64,000 nucleotides of DNA from Frankia sp. R82 (lineage in GTDB: Bacteria; Actinomycetota; Actinomycetes; Frankiales; Frankiaceae), in the NCBI RefSeq assembly GCF_023716925.1, contig NZ_JAMQQG010000009.1:1-64000 (forward strand), written 5' to 3'. Of the stretch, positions 1 through 9,400 are shown in pieces. Made by a program: the position numbers and the translations under genes. Positions within the stretch are counted from its first letter, which is position 1, and each line of letters begins with the position of its first letter. The notes below the pieces were generated by a model, which worked only from the letters and a program-made list of their open reading frames with translations, had not been told where the DNA came from and ran no database searches.

Positions 1-2
1 GC

Positions 3-77
3 GCCCACTACTACCGCAACGAACTCACCATCGCCGCGATCTTCATCTGGCTCAAAGATCCACGAGAAACGGCCTAG
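3..77 (+). mobile_element. C-terminal tail of a possible transposase (partial)
   Basis: The first bases contain an open frame with no start in the window, ending in TAG at 75-77 and encoding 24 residues that include RNELTIAAIFIWLKDPRE. Tails of the form 'R..LTIAAxxIWL' are common at the end of actinobacterial IS transposases, so this is probably the end of an insertion-sequence gene lying left of the window. The IS family cannot be assigned from 24 residues and no terminal inverted repeat was recognised. A transposase would fit the edge of a defence island. Confidence 0.4.
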
Positions 78-157
78 TCCGCCCGCTCAGCCATCGTCGC
101 CGTCCTCCAGATCCTCGTTCGGCCACGCCCATGCCGCACGCTACAGGCCAGCCGGTA

Positions 158-1045
158 TCAGCACCATTTTCTCCGGCAATGATGCCCCGGAATGTAGCCA
201 CCGCTGACATGATGGCTCTCGTTGTCATTCAGTCCCGACGATCCGCTGTCGTATGTTCCCGCCGGCGGGTCGGCGGATGCCGTGTAGGTGGGCTGAGGTG
301 TTGGCTTGAGGACGACGGTGATCAGGCGGCCGGTCCGAACGTGCTCGCCTGGCCGAGGGAAACTGTCTGCCACGGTAGCGGTTGACGTGTAAGTTGTGGC
401 CGCGAGAACTTCCCGAGAGGCGCGTTCAGATGCCGGTTCAATTGATGGATCGGCAGATTTTTCTGTCGCCCCTGATGCCGGCTGAGTGCTGGGTGTGCTG
501 GTAGGTTGGGACGCGGTTTCTGTGCTGGGTGTGCTTTCAGTTGGGACTGAACGGTAATCGATGAGTTCGCGGATGCCTTCGAGCTGGGGGATGTTATCTC
601 CGGGTGTGCCAAGGGGTAGTTCTGGCATCGTCGAGTGCTGCTGAAACCAGGTGTACTCGTCGTTCCGAAGATAGTAGAGACGCACACTTTCGGTGCTCGA
701 AACAGGAAATCCAGGTGCTGGTACTGTTGCTGCCACCGTCCAGTTGCTCGTCAGCCAGACGCCCCGGCCGCGTGGTGAGAGATCTTGAGTCGTATAACCG
801 TGAGGGGCGGAATTCTTGACTTCGCCGAGCCTCATGCCGACAAGATTTGGCATCCTTGGTGAACTCGATGACTGGGTTCCGGCCGGCTGTGCGGTGAGGT
901 CCGCGAATCCAGTGCCCGATGCTTCTTCGTTACCATTCTGTCCCACTATGATACCGATAATGAGTAGGGCGGTGATGGTAGCAGTCCAGCGAGGATGGCG
1001 CGATACCCATTGGAATATCGACCGAATCCTCGTCTGGCCGCTCAT
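158..1045 (-). CDS. Membrane-anchored protein with one PASTA-like domain
   Basis: A 295-residue protein with a short basic cytoplasmic N-terminus, one hydrophobic segment at about residues 22-36 (TALLIIGIIVG) and an external part. Residues about 65-125 begin MPNLVGMRLGEV and resemble a single PASTA domain (peptidoglycan or muropeptide binding in PknB-type kinases and PBPs). The remainder is Ser/Thr/Pro-rich, low-complexity and likely disordered. No catalytic domain is visible. It lies 155 bp downstream of the defence operon on the same strand but is not coupled to it. Base composition is more AT-rich than the neighbouring operon, suggesting separate origin. Function unknown; the PASTA call rests on the NLVGM..GEV pattern only. 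Confidence 0.6.
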   Translation of the reverse strand: MSGQTRIRSIFQWVSRHPRWTATITALLIIGIIVGQNGNEEASGTGFADLTAQPAGTQSSSSPRMPNLVGMRLGEVKNSAPHGYTTQDLSPRGRGVWLTSNWTVAATVPAPGFPVSSTESVRLYYLRNDEYTWFQQHSTMPELPLGTPGDNIPQLEGIRELIDYRSVPTESTPSTETASQPTSTPSTQPASGATEKSADPSIEPASERASREVLAATTYTSTATVADSFPRPGEHVRTGRLITVVLKPTPQPTYTASADPPAGTYDSGSSGLNDNESHHVSGGYIPGHHCRRKWC

Positions 1046-1200
1046 GAAAGCCGACCATATTTAATAGTTATCAAAGCTCCCCCGTAGCTTCGCGTCTGTT
1101 CAAGGTGGCGCATGCTGAGCATAGCGGGCGCGGGTTTCGGGTCGGACTACGGGTGACCTGATCGCGATGACGTGGTCGCGCGACGAGAGGATGAGCCGTC

Positions 1201-3468
1201 CTAATGCTGCCCTTCGACGTAACGGGTAGGGATGAAGGGGCTCGGGGCTGCATGCCAGGTGACCAGGAGAGCATCTCGGGCTCGGGTCGCAGCGACGAAA
1301 AGCAGGGAGCGGTCCTTGCGGCGCTCGCGCTGGTAGCGATGGGGGTCGGAGTCCTGCAGGCGGTCGAGGAAGCCCCGGGGAATGAGCCCGTGGGCGGCGC
1401 CGGCAATGATGATCTGGCGGTATTCGAGCCCTTTGAACCGGTGCATCGTGCCCACGTGGACGGCCGCGGTGTCTCCGCCCACGGGCGGGCCGTCGGGGCC
1501 GATCTCCGCCGCGCTGATGCCGTCAGCTTGGAGGGTGGCCAGGACATCGGCGGCAAGCGCTCGGGTGGGGACGCAGACGGCGAGCTGGCCACTGGTAGAC
1601 GTGCGATGGGTGGGTTGCGGGACGTCGAGCCAGGTGCGGATCTGCGCACTGATGGTGCGCTGTTCGTCGGACCAGGTGGTGCGACCGATGAACAGGGGCT
1701 GGTCGCCGTTGAGAAGGCTGCGGTAGCCGGCGAGGTTCTCGGCTCCGTCATCGAGATTGTCGTAGCTTTCGCCGTGTAGAAGATCCAGAGCGACGCCGAG
1801 AATCTGACGGGTGGTCCGGTAGCTGAGGGTTAGCCGATGCGACCGGCCGCGGATGTTCACGCCGAGGCTACCCAGACTGACGACGTTGTCATAGATCCGC
1901 TGGTGGGTGTCGCCGACGAGAAACAGGTCGTCGACACCGGGTGGGACCATGGCGCGTAGGAGCTTCCAGTGCGCCGGGCTGAGATCCTGCGCCTCGTCGA
2001 CGATCACATGCCGGTAGCGGTAGCGCGGAATCGATGCGCCGGATTCGCTGCTGGCGGTGTCGCCGCTGCGGGCGGCCCGGGCAGCCCGGGCCATCTCCAG
2101 CTCAGCGGCGCGTTCAGCGACCTGCTGCCAGGTCCAGACCCCCCGGTCGGCAAGCCGTTTGGTGAAACGTTCGATGAGCTGCCAGATGGCATCGCGGTCC
2201 TGGCGGGCGAGCTGTCGGCCGCGGCCAGGACGGCGGGCCCGAAAATAGTCGGCCCGGGACCGCAGGACCTGGCCGAGGATCACCTGCGACCACTCGGCGG
2301 CGAGGAACTCCGCGCTCCACCGGGTCTCGCCGAGCTCGAGTAGCATCGCCGACCATTCCCTGATCTCGGCGTCCTGGCCGATGGTGCGACGTCGGGCGTC
2401 GTCGGCCTCCGAGACCACCCGGGCAGCCAGGCTATCGATGTTGATGATGTCCACGCGCGCGGTGTGTTCCGGTCCGGCGAGTTCCAGCAGCCGCGCCCGC
2501 AGATCGCCGGCGAGGTTCCGGTTGAACGTGGTGAACAGGATCGGCTTACCGTTGCTGCCCGAGGGCAGGTGCGTGATGAGATGTCGAGCGCGGTGCAGGG
2601 CGACGATCGTCTTGCCGGTGCCCGGCCCGCCGCTGACGCGCGCCGGGCCGCTGTAGGTGGTGTGCGCGAGTCGGTGCTGGGTCGGGTGCAGGAACACCTG
2701 CCACCGGGCGAAGGATTCGGCGAGGATGGCGCGCAGCGCCTCGTCGTCGGAGGTCACCGGGGTGGACGGGCGGCCCACGGCGGTCGCGAAGTCCTCCCGG
2801 TCGACGAGGCCCGGTGCCGCCACCGGCCGAGTGACGATGTCCAGGACCTCGTCGACACTCTTACCGTCGTGCAGCGCGATCAGGACATCCGAGGTCAGCT
2901 GCGGAACGCACTCGACGAACTGGAGCAGCTGCTCCTCGGTGCGCAAGGTGCGGACCGACGGAAGCAGCGTGGCGGCGACCCCGAGGTCGAGCAACGTCTG
3001 GTCGTCCAGACCGGAGAACAGCCTCTCGGCGGGAGCGGGCACCTGGTCGGGAGCGGGGGAGTGGGCCGGAGCCGGCGTTGATCCGGGCTCTGCGGCGGCG
3101 AGCATGCGGCCAGCGAGACTGTTGGTAACGGCGGACAGGTCGATGACCTCGATGCCGCCAGTCACCTGGTTGATCTCATAGCTGTAGCGGGTCAGATCGT
3201 CATAGGCATCCTTACGGTCCTTCACCGAGACCAGCAGATAGTCGGAGTTACCGGCGTGCAGCAGGAGCGCTCGATGGTCCTGACCGACACGCGCGGAGCA
3301 CAGCCGGCTTCCCTTGAGTTGTTTGAAGCGCAGCGATGGATGCTGCGGATCGGCGCGGAACTTCGACTGGAACTCGTAGACCGCACCCTTGACGACCCGG
3401 GGCAGCGCGAGAATCTCCTTGTCGGCCCGTTCGAGAATGCGAAGGGTGACCCGGCCCTGAGTGTTCAC
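1201..3468 (-). CDS. RelE-like / UvrD-family SF1 helicase fusion
   Basis: A 755-residue protein. Residues 1-95 resemble the RelE/ParE toxin fold: LRILERADKEILALP at the start, then FKQLKGSRLCSARVG and YLLVSVKDRKDAYD. A linker leads to a UvrD/Rep-type SF1 helicase with Walker A GGPGTGKT (about residue 280), Walker B/DEAQD in HVIVDEAQDLS, motif III GDTHQRIYD, motif IV-like LTLSYRTT, motif V VGTMHRFKGLEY and motif VI VAATRARD, so the ATPase appears intact. It is the last gene of the defence operon; its ATG overlaps the stop of the DUF1998 helicase by 4 bp, implying coupled translation. Probable role: ATP-driven DNA translocase or helicase in anti-phage defence; whether the RelE-like part is an RNase or a binding module is unknown. 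Confidence 0.82.
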   Translation of the reverse strand: MNTQGRVTLRILERADKEILALPRVVKGAVYEFQSKFRADPQHPSLRFKQLKGSRLCSARVGQDHRALLLHAGNSDYLLVSVKDRKDAYDDLTRYSYEINQVTGGIEVIDLSAVTNSLAGRMLAAAEPGSTPAPAHSPAPDQVPAPAERLFSGLDDQTLLDLGVAATLLPSVRTLRTEEQLLQFVECVPQLTSDVLIALHDGKSVDEVLDIVTRPVAAPGLVDREDFATAVGRPSTPVTSDDEALRAILAESFARWQVFLHPTQHRLAHTTYSGPARVSGGPGTGKTIVALHRARHLITHLPSGSNGKPILFTTFNRNLAGDLRARLLELAGPEHTARVDIINIDSLAARVVSEADDARRRTIGQDAEIREWSAMLLELGETRWSAEFLAAEWSQVILGQVLRSRADYFRARRPGRGRQLARQDRDAIWQLIERFTKRLADRGVWTWQQVAERAAELEMARAARAARSGDTASSESGASIPRYRYRHVIVDEAQDLSPAHWKLLRAMVPPGVDDLFLVGDTHQRIYDNVVSLGSLGVNIRGRSHRLTLSYRTTRQILGVALDLLHGESYDNLDDGAENLAGYRSLLNGDQPLFIGRTTWSDEQRTISAQIRTWLDVPQPTHRTSTSGQLAVCVPTRALAADVLATLQADGISAAEIGPDGPPVGGDTAAVHVGTMHRFKGLEYRQIIIAGAAHGLIPRGFLDRLQDSDPHRYQRERRKDRSLLFVAATRARDALLVTWHAAPSPFIPTRYVEGQH

Positions 3469-6400
3469 CGTGCTCCCCTGTCGGTGGTGGCTGCCATGGT
3501 GTCGGCCGCTGGGGTGTTGGGGGTACCGATCCGGCGGGCGAGTTCGGTGGGTGTCCAGGCACCGGGCGGGCGGACGTCCCAGCCAGCCGATCGATAGGCG
3601 TGATCCCGCCCGGCGGCTTCCTGGTCGTCGGCGCCGGCTGGGGCGAGCACGACACCGACGCGGGCCGCCGGCCAGGCCAGCTCCGCCTGCCAGGCGGCAT
3701 CGCCGAGCTCAAATCCGGGGGTCGGAAGGGCCAGGCGAGGCACCGCCTCCGGTCCGTGCGGGCCATCCAGTGCCACCAGACCACGCACCAGGTCCACCAG
3801 GCCGGGTTCGTCGGGGAGCAGATAGGCCAGCACCTCTCGCCAGCGTTCGCCGACGGCCGTGGGTGCGTCCAACCGCGCGGTGGACCTCTCGGGCAGCGGC
3901 GGTCGGCCAAGCCAGGTGGACGTCTCCGAATCCAGCGGCTGCCTGGCCCGGACCTCGGCGAGGCCGCCGCCGTCGGCCGCGGCGAGCAGGGATGGGTCGA
4001 CGTCGTCCATCCCGGTCACGGTGAGTTGTAGGGCGTCGCCGCCGCCGTCGTCGAGGAACTGGATCAGGTTCGTCCAGGCAAGCCAGGACCGCCACCGGCG
4101 CCGGTGCGAGGAGTCGTTTCCCGCGGGATCTGCGCTACCCGGCTCCCCGTCGCCTCCCCACTCGTCGAGGCCCAGCCCCACACCGGCGGAGCCGTGGTCG
4201 GCGGCCACCGTCTCAGGTCGGTCGTCGATTAAGACCAGCGCGGAGAAGACGCGTTCGGGCAAACCCCCTGTCCTGGTATCGATGAGCACGGTGATCGGGC
4301 AGCCGGCGTCGTCCCGCGCACGCACCACGGAGATCTTTCCGCCGGTTCGCGATGCGGGTAGCGGCAGGCCACGAAGGGCTGCCGTTACGGCGGCCGGAAC
4401 ACCAGGGGGATCGGTGCGGATCCGAGCGTTGCCCGGGGTTTTTAGCAGGCCACCCAGTGCAGCCTCCGCGCGGCGCCGCCACAGCCGCGCGTTCGGGTCG
4501 GCGAGGTAGGCGAGCAGCTGATCGACCGGGTTGGTCCAGGCATGGCGATCCAGGTCGTCGGCGGGCCGCGGCGGGTCGCTCACCTGCCGGTAGTAGTTGT
4601 GTGCCACGCCTTGGGCGAGGCCCTGGTAAGGCGGGCGGACAGTCGGTGGCGCGCCGGGCTCGCGGGTGCGCCATTCCTCGACGTCCCACCATGTCAGCTG
4701 GAAGACCCGCAGGCCGTGGGCGCGTAGGCGGGCGCGTTTGTCGGCATCGTCGGCGAGCCGGTTGTGTTCGGTGCTGGCGTGGTAGCGGAAGCCGTCGAGG
4801 TAGACCGCGACCTCGGTCGGTGGGCCATCGAGCCGGGTGAAATGCACATCTGGGCGGGTGCCCTGGACGGTGTGCTGCAGCCGCATCCGCCAGTGGGTGA
4901 TGGTGCCGTCCGGACCGCTCAGGCGCAGTTCGGCGACCCGGCCGTCACCAGCCGGGTCGGCTCCGGTGGTGACGCTGCCGGCGGTGTCCGGGCGGGTACC
5001 CCAGGCTCGCAGGCCGCCGAGGAAACGGGCCTCCAGTTCGCTTTCCACCAGCTGGACGAGCGACATCTGATCGGTGGGTGCGCTGTCGGTCACCGCCCAG
5101 CCGTCCAGCAGCTCGCGTAGCACCGCGATCGCTTCCTGTCGCTGGATCTGGGCGAATTCGTCGCCGCGGGCATACCGCAGCAGGCAGCGGGGGCAGCCCG
5201 CCCGGCCGGCGTCGACGCAGGCACACGTCTCGATGGCAGTCAGCGCGGTGGTGAGCACCGCGTGGAAGCTGGCTGGATCGGCCAGCCGGTGCAGGTAGCC
5301 GGTGCCGCCGGGCTGGCTGTCGTACAGGACGAGGAACTGCCGGGAGTGCCCGGTGGTCGCATCCGGCATGACGGCCGCGGTCAGCCGCAGATGGTCGGGA
5401 CTGCCGCTATACTGCCGGGCGATCCCGAGCCGCAGCGCCGCCGCGAAGGAGTGCCGCCGGGTGGTGATCGACGTGGTGAGAGCCGGGACGAGGATCCGTA
5501 CTGCCTCGGTGTGCAGCTCGTTGGCCAGCAGCAGCGACTGGTGGGTGGCGGCCAGGGGCGAACGCCGGTGGCGGCACCACAGCCGATGATGTTCGTGCCC
5601 GCGTAGCTCGTCCGCGGACTCGGAACGTTCTGCGCCTGCAGTCCCGTTACCGAACGCATCGGGCAGGACCGGCTGGCCGAAGCCACCGCCCGCATGGGTG
5701 GTCGGGGGACCGTCCACGCTGGTTCCGCCGCAGTCGACGCAGACGTGAAACGGGTTGAGGCTGACCGGCTCGCCGGCGAACATGTCGGTGGCCGTCCGGT
5801 CGACGCGGCTCGCGCCCAGGTTGAAGGTGCGGATGACCGCCGAGCGGGCGTAGTCGACCCCGAACGTGGCGTGGGAATGCCGCCAGGAGCGGGCGATGCG
5901 GGCCGGGTCGATGTCGACGGTGGTGACGGTCGTATAGGCGCGGCTGTCCCGGTCATCAAGGTCGTCGCGGATGCGGACGTCGTCGCGCCGGTCGACCGCG
6001 GTAACCCGGGTCGGCCGCAGCACCGCGAACCGCGCCCCGGCATCGCCGATCCCGGCATGCTGGCACCGATCACACGGGCTCGCGTCGTCGGCCACCTGCG
6101 CGGGACTGGCGTCGGAACCCGCGCCGGTGGTGCCCGTGTTCGAGGCCGCGGCCAGCGCGCTCTCACGAGGGGTGCGAACGTAGCCGCAGGCGGGGCAGAT
6201 CCGCCAGAACTCCCAGGCCGGACGGGCCCGCGGGCCGATGTCCAGCCCGGTGATCCGATGGGCGAAACCGCGCACGTAGTAGGTGTTGCCCGGGGCGATC
6301 TCGGTGAGCGCCTGGCTCACGGGACGGGCGTACTCGCGGACCTCGCTGCTGTAGAGGCGTTCGCCGTCCGGGCCGTCCTGCTCGCCGGTGAGCGTGGCCT

Positions 6401-9400
6401 CCAGGATCGTCGATCCGTCGAACAGGGCGTAGTTCGGCAGCAGGCCGAGCTCGACGAGGGTCGTGTGCGCGGATCGGCGGGAGAGCTCACCGGCGAGTTT
6501 CGCGAGGGCGCGTCGCTGCGCGGACAGCGAGCGCAGATCGCGGCGCTGCTCCTCATCGGAGCGCAGCAGCGCGTCGCGGGCACGGTCGATCGCGTCGAGC
6601 CGGTCGCGTAGCCCGGCGATCCGGGTCTCCCACAGCCGTTCGGCCGTGCGCGCCGCGTCGGAGAGGCCCGCCCGCGCGTAGGCGCGCAGATCGGCCGCCG
6701 CAGCGTCACTGACGTATTGGTCGGCCGGAGGAACGCCGAACAGGGCGAGGAAGATGTCGACCTGCGTCGGACCAGCCCGCAGACCTGCGGTGACGAACTC
6801 GGTCAGCCAGCCGTCCGGACCGAACAGCGCGCCGGTGACCCGCGGCAGTGGCCGGGCGCCGGGGAGTCGCTCCCGGGCGGCCAGATCGATCAGATGGGCG
6901 GTGTACTGGCGGCGCAGCAGTTCGATCGCCGACAGATAGGTCCCGGGCGGCGCGATCTCACCGGCGATCATGTCCCGCGGTTCGGCAAGGTAGTACTGTT
7001 CCCGCTCCCCGCGTTCGAGCAGGGTGAGGATGAACGCGTTGCCGCTGGCCCGTCCCGCCCGGCCGGCACGTTGGACGTAGTTCGCCGGCCCGGTCGGCAG
7101 TGACGCGAGCAGCACGGTCGACAGCGCACCGATGTCGATGCCCAGCTCCAGCGTCGGCGTGCAGGACAGCACGTTCGGATCGGTGTAGGTCGTACCGCGG
7201 CGGAAGTCGTGTTCGACAGTCTCCCGCTGCTCGCGGGTCAGCAGGCCGGTGTGCTCGGCGGTCACCACCCGGAACGGGCCGCCGTCGCGGTAGAGCCGTC
7301 GATAGTAGTCACCCGCCGCGCGGGGCAGTGGTGCGGGTCGCAGCCGGCCCGGGCAGCGGTAGCGCTGGCAGGGCTGGCCGGTCCAGCCGGCGACCCGGGC
7401 CGGTGGCACGGTCTGCGTCCAGGAGCATGCGTCACAGCGCACACCGGCTTCGACCGCGTCGTCATCATCGAGCCGCATGATCTGCAGATGTCCTGGTTGC
7501 AGGCCATAGACGGTGATGCCGGCGGCCGGGGTCGATCCCGCGCGGCCTCGACTCCGGCCACCCACGCGCCCATTGCCGGTGGGGCGGATGATGACCCGCC
7601 GGGCCAGCACACCCACGTCGGCGAGCCGTGGCAGGAGCACCCGCAGGTAGTCCGCTGCCTGGTCGCGTGGTAGGCCGAGGCAGCGCGTGGTCCAGTCCTG
7701 ATACCAGTTGCCAGTGTTGGACAGCACGTCGAACTGGGTACGCGGGCGCGGCGCGGTCATCAGGAACGCCGGTGCGGCAAGACCGCGAGGAAAGGCGGGC
7801 ATGCCGTCCGGGCGACCGCCCCAGATCCGGTAGCGCCGTCCGGCCTCGTCCAGGTACCGGCCGAGCCACTCGTGGTTAACACCACCCCGGAGTCGCAGCC
7901 GCTCCACCAAACCCCGCAGGTAGGCGTCGAGGCGGGCGTCGGTGAGGTCGCCGTGGTCCAGCGCCTGGACCTGCGCCTGCAGCAGCGTGTCCCGGGCCAG
8001 CGCACGGGCCATCGTGAGCTGCGGCAGGGCAGCCTCGGCGGCCACGGTGCGGGTCAGTTCCAGCGTGCGCCCGTTGCGGGAACGCAGCCCGAACTCCAGG
8101 ACGGTGGCGAACCCGAGCCGGTTGCCGAGCAGCCGCCAAGTGGGCCGCCGCCCACGTTCCCGGCCAGCGAGCAATGCGTCCACATCGTCGACGTCGTGCA
8201 GTTCCGGTGGGACGATCGCAGCCAGGATCTCCCGGTCGCCGGAGGCGTCGATGAGATCGGCGATCAGGTCGTTCAGCGCGACCGGCATGGTATCGGTGAG
8301 CTGCGCGGCCAGCAGCGCGCGCAGCGAGAACGTGAACGCCCGCGCCGCGACGAACCCGGCCCGGTGCGCCGCATCCTGCACCGAATCGTTGAACAACAAC
8401 GTCCGCTGGGATGTCCGGTCCGGTAGCTCACCGCCGGTGAACAACTGGCTGACCGCCACCGACGCGAGGGCGGCAAGCCCCGCCCCCAGATAGCGGATGC
8501 CCTGTTCCAGCCCGCACGCCGGGCAGCGGTCCGCCTCCGCCCCGACCGAATCGTCCAGTGCGCACAGGACGGGAATCCCCGCCTGGTCCGAGGCCGGATC
8601 GAAGATGTGCAGCTTTGTGCCGGAGACATCGAGCATCATCAGCGGACTACCCGCCGGCACACCGATCTCCTGTTCGGTCGCCCGAATCAGCGCCCGCACC
8701 CGTCGTTTGTCCCGACCGACACTGGCCCGGTAGACCTTCGCCGCGGTCGATTCCAACTCCTGTGGTTCACGTTCGGGGGACAGCGCCGCCCAGCCCGAGC
8801 GACCGCAGTGGCGGCAGTACACCGCGGGCAGCATCGGCTGCCCGCTGTCCGCGACCATCCAGGCCGCACCGTGCTCGCTCGTGTCCAGACCGAGCGGGTC
8901 CTCTTGTGGATGCCCGTCGCCGTCACCCGGGGTCAGTGCGGCTTGAGAATGACCGCCTGGTTCGGTGGCGGCCGTGAGGTCGAGCGTGGGAACTGGTGCG
9001 GGGCGCTGCTCGCCCTCCCAGGCGAACGCCGGCTGGGGGCCGACCGCGCGCAACAGCCGGGAGACGGCCCGCGCCCACAGATGCGTCTCGACGGTGACCA
9101 GCGGACGGCGTGCATCGTTGGGATCGCGGGCCACCGACAGCAGGGCGATAAACCGTGCCAGGCCCGCGGCCGCGACTGCCGGTTGGGTGGCCACCGCGAC
9201 ACTCCAGTCGCGCAGGTCCTCTCGGGCGAAGCCTTCCAGCGCCTCCTGTGCGGTGCGCGGCTCACCACCGAGCAGGTTCAGCACCGCCCGAGTCAGCTTG
9301 TGGCGGCGCAGCTGGGCGCCCAGCGCAGCCGGGCGCAGGTCAGCGTCGCGTAGCCCGGGGCCGAGGATAGCCTCGGCAAGAATCCGGGTCGAGGCGGGGT

